DNA from: Actinacidiphila epipremni
GTDB lineage: Bacteria > Actinomycetota > Actinomycetes > Streptomycetales > Streptomycetaceae
Assembly (NCBI RefSeq): GCF_012034175.1
Contig: NZ_JAATEJ010000001.1
Span: 434,001-498,000 of the forward strand
Direction: 5' to 3'
Length of the DNA stretch: 64,000 nucleotides
In this document: piece by piece, positions 32,924 through 41,641 of the stretch
Layout of the letters: the number at the start of each line of letters is the position of its first letter
How positions within the stretch are numbered: the first letter of the stretch is position 1
The notes under the pieces: model-generated
What the model saw: the letters and a program-made list of their open reading frames with translations, nothing else
Told to the model about the DNA's origin: nothing
Databases searched by the model: none
Made by a program: the position numbers and the translations under genes

Positions 32924-34087
32924 ATGACCGCAGACGCCACCCTGGCCCCGCCCGCGCCCGGCGCGCTGGCGATCGGCCCGCACACCGTGTGGCCGCCCGT
33001 CGTGCTCGCGCCGATGGCCGGCATCACCAACGCGCCCTTCCGCACGCTGTGCCGGGAGTTCAGCGGCGGCAAGGGGCTGTTCGTCAGCGAGATGATCACC
33101 ACTCGCGCCCTGGTGGAGCGCAACGACAAGACGATGCAGCTCATCCACTTCGACGCCGCCGAGACACCGCGCTCGATCCAGCTCTACGGCGTGGACCCGG
33201 CGACGGTCGGCCGGGCGGTGCGGATGATCGTCGACGAGGACCTCGCCGACCACATCGACCTCAACTTCGGCTGCCCCGTCCCCAAGGTCACCCGCAAGGG
33301 CGGCGGCTCCGCGCTGCCGTACAAGCGCAACCTGCTGCGGTCGATCCTGCGCGAGGCGGTCGGCAACGCGGGGGACCTGCCGGTCACGATCAAGATGCGC
33401 AAGGGCATCGACGACGACCACCTGACGTATCTCGACGCCGGGCGGATCGCGGTCGAGGAGGGCGTCACGGCGGTCGCGCTGCACGGCCGCACCGCCGCCC
33501 AGCACTACGGCGGCACCGCCGACTGGGACGCGATCGCCCGGCTCAAGGAGCATGTGCCGGAGATCCCGGTGCTCGGCAACGGCGACATCTGGTCGGCGGG
33601 CGACGCGCTGCGGATGATGAAGGCCACCGGCTGCGACGGCGTGGTGGTCGGCCGCGGGTGCCTGGGCCGGCCGTGGCTGTTCGGCGACCTGGTCGCCGCG
33701 TTCGAGGCCCCCGACCAGCCGCCCGCCGCACCCGGCTTCGCGCAGGTCACGACGGTGATGCGGCGGCACGCCGAACTGCTCGGGCGCTGGCTGGGCGACG
33801 AGGCGCGCGGCGTCATCGACTTCCGCAAGCACGTGCCCTGGTACACCAAGGGCTTCGCGGTCGGCTCCGAGGCGCGCCGCGCGATGGCCTCGGCCTCGTC
33901 GCTCGCCGACCTCGACGAGCAGTTCGCCGCGCTGGACCTGGCGCAGCCGTGGCCGGCGCACGCGGACGGGCCGCGCGGGCGTACCGCGCCGGGCAAGCGG
34001 GTCGTCCTGCCGGACGGCTGGCTCGACGACCCGTACGCCTGCACGGTGCTGACGGAGGACGCGGAGGCGGACACCTCCGGCGGGTGA
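32924..34087 (+). CDS. dusB: tRNA-dihydrouridine synthase
   Basis: 387 aa flavoenzyme that reduces uridines in the tRNA D-arm. FMN-barrel signatures: VVLAPMAGITNAPFR, DLNFGCPVPKVTRKGGGSAL with the catalytic Cys, ALHGRTAAQHYGG and NGDIWS. ATG at 32924 is chosen because GACAAT (32911-32916) precedes it by 7 nt. The C-terminal helical RNA-binding domain is complete. Confidence 0.96.
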   Translation: MTADATLAPPAPGALAIGPHTVWPPVVLAPMAGITNAPFRTLCREFSGGKGLFVSEMITTRALVERNDKTMQLIHFDAAETPRSIQLYGVDPATVGRAVRMIVDEDLADHIDLNFGCPVPKVTRKGGGSALPYKRNLLRSILREAVGNAGDLPVTIKMRKGIDDDHLTYLDAGRIAVEEGVTAVALHGRTAAQHYGGTADWDAIARLKEHVPEIPVLGNGDIWSAGDALRMMKATGCDGVVVGRGCLGRPWLFGDLVAAFEAPDQPPAAPGFAQVTTVMRRHAELLGRWLGDEARGVIDFRKHVPWYTKGFAVGSEARRAMASASSLADLDEQFAALDLAQPWPAHADGPRGRTAPGKRVVLPDGWLDDPYACTVLTEDAEADTSGG

Positions 34088-34489
34088 GCGTACGTCCGGC
34101 AGCGGGGTGGGCGTACGTCCGACGGATGAGACCGAACGGGTGATTCGCGCCACAAGTGCGGCCTTCAGTGCTCATATGAGCGCACAATCGAGCGCGTCAC
34201 CTCTCGAATGCGACGACACTCCGCGGCTCCGCGACCCGTCAACAGGGTCACGTCAACGCTCACCCAGCGTCACTCCGGTGGTCGAACACCTCGCATAGCG
34301 AAGGCTTGCGTTCGAGTCCTGAACGCCGGGTGACGGGTGTGCGGCGGGGCGCCGACTTTCGATGTGAACGCAGACGAGCGGTTACACCCGTGTGTCGTGC
34401 TGATGGACGTACTGCGGGGCCTTCGAGATGGGTACGCTCCCCGCCGTCAGGGCAATCCGTCGCGATCCGTTGCGAGGAGTCGAGGCCAC
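34088..34489 (+). other. 402-bp gap upstream of ppdK
   Basis: No gene seen. It contains the 12-bp palindrome GCTCATATGAGC (34170-34181), a GCGTTC/GAACGC hairpin near 34308-34326, and TACGCT at 34433-34438 as a possible -10 for ppdK. The GAGGAG at 34474-34479 is the ppdK ribosome site. AT content is higher than in the flanks, as expected for a promoter region. Confidence 0.5.
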
Positions 34490-37243
34490 GTGTCGGCACG
34501 GCAGCAGCAGCAGAAATTCGTCTACGACTTCACGGAGGGCAACAAGGACCTCAAGGATCTGCTCGGCGGGAAAGGTGCGAACCTCGCCGAGATGACCAAC
34601 CTCGGGCTCCCGGTCCCTCCCGGGTTCACGATCACGACCGAGGCGTGCCGGGTCTACCTGGAGTCCGGTGCCGAGCCGGCGGCGCTGCGCGACGAGGTGA
34701 GTGCGCACCTCGACGCGCTGGAGCAGCGGATGGGCAAGCGGCTCGGGCAGTCCGACGACCCGCTGCTGGTCTCGGTGCGCTCGGGCGCGAAGTTCTCCAT
34801 GCCGGGGATGATGGACACCGTCCTCAACATCGGCCTGTCCGACGCCTCCGTCGAGGGCCTGGCCGCCCAGGCCGGCAACGAGCGCTTCGCGTGGGATTCG
34901 TACCGCCGCCTGGTGCAGATGTTCGGCGACACGGTGATGGGGGTGCCCGGCGAGCGGTTCGAGGACGCGCTGGAGGCGGCCAAGCGCGCCAAGGGCACTG
35001 CCAAGGGCGCCAAGGGCACCAAGGGCGCGAAGGGCACCGAGGGCGCTGCGAGCGACCTGGACCTGGACGCGGCGGACCTGCGGCAGCTCGTCACGGACTA
35101 CAAGCAGATCGTCGTCAAGGAGACCGGCCGGGAGTTCCCGCAGGACCCGCGCGAGCAGATGGACCTGGCGATCCGGGCCGTCTTCGAGTCCTGGAACGGC
35201 GAGCGCGCCAAGCTCTACCGCCGCCAGGAGCGCATCCCCGGCGACCTCGGCACCGCCGTGACCGTCTGCTCCATGGTCTTCGGCAACCTCGGCCCGGACT
35301 CCGGCACCGGAGTCGCCTTCACCCGCGACCCGGCCAGCGGCGCCCAGGGCACGTACGGCGACTACCTGCAGAACGCGCAGGGCGAGGACGTCGTCGCCGG
35401 CATCCGCAACACCGTGCCGCTCGCCGAGCTGGAGCGGATCGACCCGGCCTCTTACGAGAAGCTGATGGCGATCATGCAGACGCTGGAGGAGCACTACAAG
35501 GACCTGTGCGACATCGAGTTCACGATCGAGCGCGGGCAGCTGTGGATGCTCCAGACCCGGGTCGGCAAGCGGACGGCCGCGGCGGCGTTCCGGATCGCCA
35601 CCCAGCTGGTCGACCAGGGCGTCATCGACGAGGCGGAGGCGCTGCGGCGGGTCAACGGGGCGCAGCTCGCGCAGCTGATGTTCCCGCGGTTCGACGAGGC
35701 GGTGGCCGACAGCGGGGACGTACGGCGGATCGGCTGGGGCATCGCGGCCTCGCCGGGCGCGGCGACCGGCAAGGCGGTCTTCGACTCCTACACGGCGGTG
35801 AAGTGGTCCCGCTCCGGTGAGCACGTCATCCTCATCCGCCGCGAGACCAACCCCGACGACCTCAACGGCATGATCGCCGCCGAGGGCATCCTCACCTCCC
35901 GCGGCGGCAAGACCTCGCACGCGGCGGTCGTCGCGCGCGGCATGGGCAAGACATGCGTGTGCGGCGCGGAGGAGCTGGAGGTCGACACCAAGCGGCGGCG
36001 GCTGACCGCGCCGGGCGGGGTGGTGATAGAGGAGGGCGACCTCATCTCGATCGACGGCTCGTCGGGCAAGGTGTACCTGGGCGAGGTGCCGGTGGTGCCG
36101 TCGCCGGTCGTCGAGTACTTCGAGGGCCAGATGCACGCCGGCGCCGACGAGCGCGACGGGCTGGTGCAGGCGGTGCACCGCGTCATGGCGTACGCCGACC
36201 GGGTGCGGCGGCTGAGCGTACGGGCCAACGCCGACAACGCCGAGGACGCGGCGCGGGCCCGGCGCTTCGGGGCGCAGGGCATCGGGCTGTGCCGCACCGA
36301 GCACATGTTCCTCGGCGAGCGGCGCGAGCTCGTCGAGCGCCTGGTGCTCGCCGACACCGACGCCGAGCGCGAGGAGGCGCTGGGCGCGCTGCTGCCGCTG
36401 CAGAAGGCCGACTTCATCGAGCTGTTCGAGGCGATGGACGGCCTGCCGGTGACGGTACGGCTGCTGGACCCGCCGCTGCACGAGTTCCTGCCCGACATCA
36501 CCGAGCTGTCGGTACGGGTCGCGCTCGCGGAGTCCCGCAAGGACGCCAACGAGAACGACCTGCGGCTGCTCCAGGCGGTCCACAAGCTCCATGAGCAGAA
36601 CCCGATGCTGGGCCTGCGCGGCGTCCGGCTGGGCCTGGTCATCCCCGGCCTGTTCGCGATGCAGGTGCGGGCCATCGCGGAGGCCGCCGCCCACCGCAAG
36701 GCCGCCAAGTGCGACCCGCGCGCGGAGATCATGATCCCGCTGGTGGGGACGGTCCAGGAGCTGGAGATCGTCCGGGAGGAGGCGGACCGCGTCATCGCGG
36801 AGGTGGAGGCGGCGACGGGGACCCGGCTGAAGCTGGCCATCGGCACGATGATCGAGCTGCCGCGGGCGGCGCTGACCGCCGGCCAGATCGCGGAGGCCGC
36901 GGAGTTCTTCTCGTTCGGCACGAACGACCTGACGCAGACGGTGTGGGGCTTCTCGCGCGACGACGTCGAGGCGTCGTTCTTCACGGCGTATCTGGAGAAG
37001 GGCATCTTCGGGGTGTCGCCGTTCGAGACGATCGACCGCGACGGCGTGGGCTCCCTGGTGCGCAGCGCGGCGGAGGCCGGCCGGGCGACCAGGCCCGGCC
37101 TGAAACTCGGCATCTGCGGCGAGCACGGCGGCGACCCGGAGTCCGTCCACTTCTTCCACCAGGTGGGCCTGGACTACGTGTCCTGCTCCCCGTTCCGCAT
37201 CCCCGTGGCCCGCCTGGAGGCCGGCCGCGCGGCCGTCTCCTGA
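34490..37243 (+). CDS. ppdK: pyruvate, phosphate dikinase
   Basis: 917 aa. It interconverts pyruvate, ATP and phosphate with PEP, AMP and pyrophosphate. ATP-grasp domain: LGGKGANLAEMTNLGLPVPP at the start and SGAKFSMPGMMDTVLNIGL. Swivelling domain: phospho-His477 in GGKTSHAAVVARGMG. PEP barrel: FGTNDLTQTVWGFSRDD and Cys876 in GICGEHGGDP. A Lys/Gly-rich repeat (KGAKGT units, about residues 165-187) is inserted in the N-terminal domain. GTG at 34490 follows GAGGAG and matches the family N-terminus. A strong hairpin follows. Confidence 0.97.
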   Translation: MSARQQQQKFVYDFTEGNKDLKDLLGGKGANLAEMTNLGLPVPPGFTITTEACRVYLESGAEPAALRDEVSAHLDALEQRMGKRLGQSDDPLLVSVRSGAKFSMPGMMDTVLNIGLSDASVEGLAAQAGNERFAWDSYRRLVQMFGDTVMGVPGERFEDALEAAKRAKGTAKGAKGTKGAKGTEGAASDLDLDAADLRQLVTDYKQIVVKETGREFPQDPREQMDLAIRAVFESWNGERAKLYRRQERIPGDLGTAVTVCSMVFGNLGPDSGTGVAFTRDPASGAQGTYGDYLQNAQGEDVVAGIRNTVPLAELERIDPASYEKLMAIMQTLEEHYKDLCDIEFTIERGQLWMLQTRVGKRTAAAAFRIATQLVDQGVIDEAEALRRVNGAQLAQLMFPRFDEAVADSGDVRRIGWGIAASPGAATGKAVFDSYTAVKWSRSGEHVILIRRETNPDDLNGMIAAEGILTSRGGKTSHAAVVARGMGKTCVCGAEELEVDTKRRRLTAPGGVVIEEGDLISIDGSSGKVYLGEVPVVPSPVVEYFEGQMHAGADERDGLVQAVHRVMAYADRVRRLSVRANADNAEDAARARRFGAQGIGLCRTEHMFLGERRELVERLVLADTDAEREEALGALLPLQKADFIELFEAMDGLPVTVRLLDPPLHEFLPDITELSVRVALAESRKDANENDLRLLQAVHKLHEQNPMLGLRGVRLGLVIPGLFAMQVRAIAEAAAHRKAAKCDPRAEIMIPLVGTVQELEIVREEADRVIAEVEAATGTRLKLAIGTMIELPRAALTAGQIAEAAEFFSFGTNDLTQTVWGFSRDDVEASFFTAYLEKGIFGVSPFETIDRDGVGSLVRSAAEAGRATRPGLKLGICGEHGGDPESVHFFHQVGLDYVSCSPFRIPVARLEAGRAAVS

Positions 37244-37345
37244 CCCCCACCCCCCGACCGGGCCGGACCCGGGCCCTCACCGCCGGCGCCCCTTGCCCTG
37301 GGGGCCAACCCTCACCGACCGGTGACCCCACCCGGCCCTTCCCCG

Positions 37346-37382
37346 CCGGGGGCGACGCTCCGTGCGGAAGCGCCGCCCCCGG
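37346..37382. terminator. terminator between convergent ppdK and Nudix genes
   Basis: CCGGGGGCG (37346-37354) pairs with CGCCCCCGG (37374-37382), with an inner CGCT/AGCG helix. Its right arm forms part of a 28-bp direct repeat found again at 42206. Confidence 0.75.
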
Positions 37383-37388
37383 CACTCT
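37361..37388 (+). repeat. 28-bp direct repeat, left copy
   Basis: Identical over all 28 bases to 42206-42233; flanking bases differ on both sides. It begins CGTGCGGAAGCGCC and ends CCGGCACTCT. It starts within the ppdK terminator loop. Possible attachment site of the block in between. Confidence 0.7.
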
Positions 37389-37410
37389 CCCCCGCGGGGC
37401 TCCGCCTGAT

Positions 37411-37959
37411 TCACCGCGCCGGAAGCGCGAGCAGGCGGCTGCGGAGCGGCTCGGTGGTGATCGTCTCGGCGGGCCGCCAGGTGTGGGCCAGGACTTCTTC
37501 GGTCTGGAGCGCGGTGACGTCGGTGTCGGTGCGGAAGACGAAGCGGAAGTCGTAGTGCTGGTGCTCGGGTTCGTCCTTGGCGGGGTTGGCCGGGATGGGG
37601 TGGACGTCGATGTGCAGGGGGATGGGGCTGACCGGGGTGACGAGGCCGGGGTCGATCCCGGTCTCCTCGGCCAGTTCCCGTAGGGCGGCTCCCATGAGGG
37701 TTTCGTCGTTCTTCTCCAGGTGGCCGCCGGGGAAGAGCCACTTGCCGAGGGCTTTGTGTTCCACGAGCAGGAGGCGGCCGTCGGGGCGCAGGAGCAGGGC
37801 TCCGGCCGTGGCGTGGCCCTGGGACTCCTTGCGGGAGGTGATCGTCCCGGCGGTGGTCTCCAGGGCTTCGGTGAGCGTCGAGAGGGAGTCCTTGTCCTCG
37901 GGGTGCTGGTCGAGGTATGTGGTGAGGGTGTGGTGGATGTGCTGGGCGGTGATGGTCAT
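37411..37959 (-). CDS. Nudix hydrolase
   Basis: 182 aa. The Nudix box is GGHLEKNDETLMGAALRELA followed by EETGI, with all metal-binding Glu residues. It hydrolyses a nucleoside diphosphate linked to another group; substrate unknown. It starts 8 nt after the adenosylhomocysteinase-like gene ends and is probably the last gene of that operon. A GAGAGAA ribosome site precedes the ATG. Confidence 0.93.
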   Translation of the reverse strand: MTITAQHIHHTLTTYLDQHPEDKDSLSTLTEALETTAGTITSRKESQGHATAGALLLRPDGRLLLVEHKALGKWLFPGGHLEKNDETLMGAALRELAEETGIDPGLVTPVSPIPLHIDVHPIPANPAKDEPEHQHYDFRFVFRTDTDVTALQTEEVLAHTWRPAETITTEPLRSRLLALPAR

Positions 37960-37967
37960 GGGTTCTC

Positions 37968-39089
37968 TCAGCGGTTGAAGTAGGTCAGCCAGGTGTCGGC
38001 GATGAGGGTCCGGTCGGCGGCGGGCACTTCGTGCACGCCGGCCGGGAGGTCGGCGCGGGCGAGCATGCGGATGGCGGCGAGTATCTCGGCCTGCACGAGG
38101 AAGATGAACGGCCCCACGCTGGCGCCGTGCAGGAAGTTGACGGCGTTGCCGCCGTTGAGCAGATAGAAGTAGTGGCCTGTCGTCTGGTACCGGGTGATGT
38201 GCGCGCCGTCGGCGTTGCGCTGGTAGACGGCCGGAAGGGCAGCCAGGTCGAGTTCGTCCTCGCTGCTGGTGACCGTGGCGACGAAAGCACCGTTGCGGAG
38301 GGTCGAGAAGTCCTCGGCTCGCAGGGAGAGCGCCCCGGTGGCGCACAGGACCAGGCCCGCATTGTGCAGGGCCTTGTCCCGGTCGCGGGCGACGGTGAAG
38401 CCCTGGGACAGGGCCTGGGTGCGCCTGATGGGGTCGATGTCGTACACCGTGACCTGCACGCCCTTGGCGTGGAGCAGGCGGGCGATGGAGGAGCCGAGCT
38501 TGCCGAAGCCGATGACGAGCGCGGGCCGGCCATGCAGGATGTCGCCGCGCCCGCGCATGAGGGCCTCGGTGGAGAAGACCACGGACTGGCCGACGAGGAA
38601 GTCCTCGGGGTCCTTCAGCGGCGAGCGGGCCACGGACACCACCGGGCAGGGGAGCTTGTCCAGCTCGGCGTACCGCTTGTGGCCGTTCTCGGTGTCCTCG
38701 ACCACGCCGAGGAGCGTCCCGGAGAAGCGCTCCTGGAGAGCGGTGAGGGTCGGGGCGAAGTACCCGCCGACATCGAGCAGGACGACGCGCTCATTGGCCG
38801 CACGGTTCTCGAAGTACTCGACGGTCTTGTCCGCGTCGGCGAACAGCTCCCGGCTGAGGTCGTCGCACTGCGCGATGGCCTCCACCTCGCGCTTGGCGGT
38901 CGGGGCGATGGACTTCGGCTTGGGCAGCACGGCCTTCAGCGTGGACGCGGCGTTGACCGCGCGGACGAAGCTCGGGCGCTCGGGGAGAAGGTGCGTGACG
39001 AGGAACGACGTGGGGAGTTCCTCCGGGCGGAAGTGCGATGTGATCTTGCTGAAGTAGGTGTCTAAGCGGGCGACTTCAAACGACTCCAC
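37968..39089 (-). CDS. S-adenosylhomocysteine hydrolase-like NAD-binding protein
   Basis: 373 aa, shorter than true adenosylhomocysteinase (about 430-480 aa). The Rossmann region ALVIGFGKLGSSIARLLHAKGV and GLVLCATGALSLRAEDF resemble its NAD domain, and LPTSFLVTHLLPERPSF its N-terminal region. Catalytic residues cannot be matched with confidence, so the reaction is open. Codon 9 is TTA (39063-39065), which in Streptomyces makes expression depend on bldA tRNA. The GTG start follows GAGAGGTG. Upstream is the broken 69-aa gene; downstream is the Nudix gene. Confidence 0.82.
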   Translation of the reverse strand: MESFEVARLDTYFSKITSHFRPEELPTSFLVTHLLPERPSFVRAVNAASTLKAVLPKPKSIAPTAKREVEAIAQCDDLSRELFADADKTVEYFENRAANERVVLLDVGGYFAPTLTALQERFSGTLLGVVEDTENGHKRYAELDKLPCPVVSVARSPLKDPEDFLVGQSVVFSTEALMRGRGDILHGRPALVIGFGKLGSSIARLLHAKGVQVTVYDIDPIRRTQALSQGFTVARDRDKALHNAGLVLCATGALSLRAEDFSTLRNGAFVATVTSSEDELDLAALPAVYQRNADGAHITRYQTTGHYFYLLNGGNAVNFLHGASVGPFIFLVQAEILAAIRMLARADLPAGVHEVPAADRTLIADTWLTYFNR

Positions 39090-39093
39090 GGGG

Positions 39094-39302
39094 TCACCTC
39101 TCTGCGGGTTGCTCGTGCTGGCGGTCCTCGCGCGGCACGGTGATGGTGAGCTGGTCGTCCGAGTCGGCGGTCCATTCGGACGTGGAGCTGTGGAGGGGCG
39201 GAGGACGTACAGGCCCTGCCGGATGTCGGTCACGATGCCCCCGCGCTCGGCGACGTCATCACGAACCTGGTCGCCGACCCATGCCCGGCCGTTCCTGGTC
39301 AT
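39094..39302 (-). pseudogene. small conserved protein gene broken by a 1-bp deletion
   Basis: From ATG at 39302 the frame reads MTRNGRAWVGDQVRDDVAER through VLRP (36 codons). One more G in the G-run at 39195-39198 would restore LHSSTSEWTADSDDQLTITV and PREDRQHEQPAER, ending at TGA 39096-39094, a 69-aa product. That restored sequence fits a small Streptomyces protein I recognise from comparable operons. As given, the frame runs on into the next gene. Start overlaps the upstream HATPase stop (ATGA). Decay or a sequencing error in the homopolymer are both possible. Confidence 0.7.
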
Positions 39303-39718
39303 GCGGCCGGCTCCTCGTTCAGCACGCCCCACACGCGCTTGCCGAACGGCAGCAGGTCGGTGCCCCAGCGGACCGTCAGCAACTCCACCAGGGCGAGACC
39401 GCGTCCGGATTCGGAGAGGTCGTCGGAGTTGCCGCGCCTGGGCCGGACCTTGGAGCGGTCCACGGCCCCGATACGGACCTGGCCCGGGACCGGGCAGGTG
39501 ACGGACACCCGGATGAGGCGCCCCCGGGTGTGGCGAGCCGCGTTGGCGACCAGCTCGGTGACCACCAGCGCCCCGTCGTCCTCCAACGGCTCCATCCCCC
39601 AAGCACGCAGCGCGGTGCGGACGAGCTGACGAGCGGGCTCAGCGCTCTCCGCCACGCATGGCAGCGTTTTGGAATAGTCGGGGTGTCCCGTGGTGCTGAC
39701 GATGCTGCTCACTGGCAT
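39299..39718 (-). CDS. HATPase_c (RsbW-like) ATP-binding protein
   Basis: 139 aa. N box LVVTELVANAARHTRG, G1-like VRIGAVDRS and G2 ESGRGLALVELL mark the Bergerat fold. First gene of the operon with the broken 69-aa gene, the adenosylhomocysteinase-like gene and the Nudix gene. Family members resemble anti-sigma kinases; the partner is unknown. Confidence 0.88.
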   Translation of the reverse strand: MPVSSIVSTTGHPDYSKTLPCVAESAEPARQLVRTALRAWGMEPLEDDGALVVTELVANAARHTRGRLIRVSVTCPVPGQVRIGAVDRSKVRPRRGNSDDLSESGRGLALVELLTVRWGTDLLPFGKRVWGVLNEEPAA

Positions 39719-39862
39719 GCAGGACCTCGGTCAGTGCGGGTCGAGTTGGGGTGTCGCCTCAACGCTGTCCGTGTTGCTCATGTGCCAGCGCTTGGCGACG
39801 CCTGTCGACCGTAGGGAGCCGTCCAGGGAGGGCTCAACGAGCTTGCGCAGACTTGCGCAGAT

Positions 39863-40711
39863 TCACCCGAGCACGTTGATAGCGGAAGTGATGAGGGATC
39901 TCGCGGGCGCGCCGTAGACCGCGATGGCCCCCAACTCGGTGAATGCCCGCGAGTACTCGTCGATCTCGCGCGGTTGGGTGACCGTCAGATGGGCGGACAC
40001 AAGCTCGACGTTCACCTGCGCGTCGTCGTACATGGTGAAGGACTCGACGGGCCACCCGACGCCGCGGGGATGGCCGAGCGGGATGACGCCCAGGCTCACG
40101 GAGGGGAGGGAAGCCGCCGCGATCAGATGGCCCAGTTGGCCGGCCATGATCTCGGCATCGCCGATGACCGTTCGCAGCACCCACTCCTCGACCAGCATGG
40201 CGAATCGGTGGTTGCCCGAGCGAAGGATCCGCTGGCGGTCCATCCGCACCGCAACGGCCCCCTCGACGTCGTCCGGCCCGTCCCGAAGAGTGCTGACCGT
40301 GCTCAGAACGGCACGTGTGTAAGCAGCGGTCTGGAGCAGCCCGGGAATCACCCAGGACTGGTACGTGCGAAAACGACGCGTGCGCTCGAACAGCGGGAGG
40401 ACGGATTCCTGCGCATGTTTGAGGCCCGGCTGCTCCATGCGGCGCCACTCGACGTACTGTCCGTCGATACCGCGGGCGGTCGCGATGAGGTCAGGGGCCT
40501 GGTCGACCGCCCCGCAGATTTCTGTCCACGTGTGGATGTCCGCGCCGGAAGGGGGCGTCTTGCCGTGCTCCAGTCGTGAGGTCTTCGACTCGTGCCAGCC
40601 CGCGCGCCTGGCCAGCTCCCTGCCGGTGAGACCCGATTCCTTCCGGATCTCGCGGAGACGCTGGCCAAGTGCACGGCGTGCGTCCTGGACGCTGGAGGAC
40701 GGGGATGTCAC
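39863..40711 (-). CDS. XRE-family regulator with DUF5753 domain
   Basis: 282 aa. HTH: LREIRKESGLTGRELARRAG, then WHESKTSRLEHGKTPP. DUF5753 follows with SWVIPGLLQTAAYTRAVLST, FAMLVEEWVLRTVIGD and GVIPLGHPRGVGWPVESFTM. GTG start at 40711. It closes a separate minus-strand set with the DUF6879 and 77-aa genes. Confidence 0.92.
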   Translation of the reverse strand: MTSPSSSVQDARRALGQRLREIRKESGLTGRELARRAGWHESKTSRLEHGKTPPSGADIHTWTEICGAVDQAPDLIATARGIDGQYVEWRRMEQPGLKHAQESVLPLFERTRRFRTYQSWVIPGLLQTAAYTRAVLSTVSTLRDGPDDVEGAVAVRMDRQRILRSGNHRFAMLVEEWVLRTVIGDAEIMAGQLGHLIAAASLPSVSLGVIPLGHPRGVGWPVESFTMYDDAQVNVELVSAHLTVTQPREIDEYSRAFTELGAIAVYGAPARSLITSAINVLG

Positions 40712-40727
40712 CGCTGCTGTGCTCGCC

Positions 40728-41243
40728 TCAGCCGATCTCGTACTCGGCGTGCGGGGTCGCGCGCTCCCACACCGCAGCGAAGGCGTCCGCGCACAGCTTC
40801 ACTGCCGTCCTGTCGGTGCGTACCTCTTCGTCATCAGGGGCCAGTTCGTCCTCGCCGTCGAAGTGGTGGAAGACGGCAACCTCGTCGTCGAACAGCCAGA
40901 AGTCGTTTCCGGGGAGCGCCAGATCGGATGCCCGTCGGCGGGGCAGCCAGCGGACACGCTCACCTGCTGCAACGTTGGCGTGCGTCAGGTGGTGCTCGAA
41001 CCTGACGTAGTCGCTCACGGGTTCCGAGACGATGCGCGCCCGCTGAACGAGAACGCCCCGCGACGTCGTGTCCGAGATCAACGACAACCACGCGTCGGCC
41101 ACCTTCAGGCCGTTCCGGGTTCCCATCTGCCAGGCCACGAAGCGCGGATCGGACCGTATGTACCCGTCGCGCATCTCCAGGTGCACGGCGCTGCGGACAC
41201 ACGAACGCAGCCGATCCTCAAGAGTCGGAGCCGGGTCCGCCAC
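40728..41243 (-). CDS. DUF6879 family protein
   Basis: 171 aa. AVHLEMRDGYIRSDPRFVAW, VSEPVSDYVRFEHHLTHANV and FWLFDDEVAVFHHFDGED are the conserved parts of this Streptomyces family, which is regularly found beside DUF5753 regulators. Function unknown. GTG at 41243 lies inside the end of the 77-aa gene (26-nt overlap), and the regulator starts 17 nt downstream. Confidence 0.88.
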   Translation of the reverse strand: MADPAPTLEDRLRSCVRSAVHLEMRDGYIRSDPRFVAWQMGTRNGLKVADAWLSLISDTTSRGVLVQRARIVSEPVSDYVRFEHHLTHANVAAGERVRWLPRRRASDLALPGNDFWLFDDEVAVFHHFDGEDELAPDDEEVRTDRTAVKLCADAFAAVWERATPHAEYEIG

Positions 41244-41451
41244 TGCCGTTGACCTCCGGAAAGAACTGCATCATGCGCTTCGGGAACTCGATCACGGTCT
41301 CGTGTTCGGGGATGTCCATCTGCCGGAGACGCTCCTCGTCCAGCACCTTCCATCCCTGCAACAGGTAGTTGTCCGTCTCGTCGTCGTAGTACACGGTGGG
41401 GGACTTCCCCTCGGGACTCTCCGGGTCCTTCCCCAACTTGTGCAGCGTCAT
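41218..41451 (-). CDS. hypothetical 77-aa protein
   Basis: Acidic 77-aa protein with SPTVYYDDETDNYLLQGWKV and DIPEHETVIEFPKRMMQFF. It resembles small proteins coded ahead of DUF6879 genes in Streptomyces; no function known. ATG at 41451 has GGAGGGG 4 nt upstream, which argues against the longer frame. Overlaps the DUF6879 gene by 26 nt. Confidence 0.8.
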   Translation of the reverse strand: MTLHKLGKDPESPEGKSPTVYYDDETDNYLLQGWKVLDEERLRQMDIPEHETVIEFPKRMMQFFPEVNGSGGPGSDS

Positions 41452-41641
41452 GATCCCCTCCGACCAGGTCTCTCCGCGAGCCGTCTCCACGAGCTTGCTC
41501 CAGCGCGCTTGCCCAGAACACAGTCTTGCGCGAACTTGCACGAGAGGTCGGGGCGCGGCGCCACCGGGCCCGATCGCCCGAACGCAAAAGGCGCCCCGCC
41601 CCTCCGCAAGGGAGAGGCGGGACGCTTCACGTGGTGATCAA

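Noticed and set aside
34295..34330. tRNA-like GTTCGAGTCC sequence
   Set aside because: It resembles a T-loop but no acceptor, D or anticodon stems can be drawn around it; it is better read as a small GCGTTC/GAACGC hairpin.
37968..39089. housekeeping adenosylhomocysteinase (ahcY)
   Set aside because: The protein is about 60-100 residues too short and the catalytic signature segments do not match closely.
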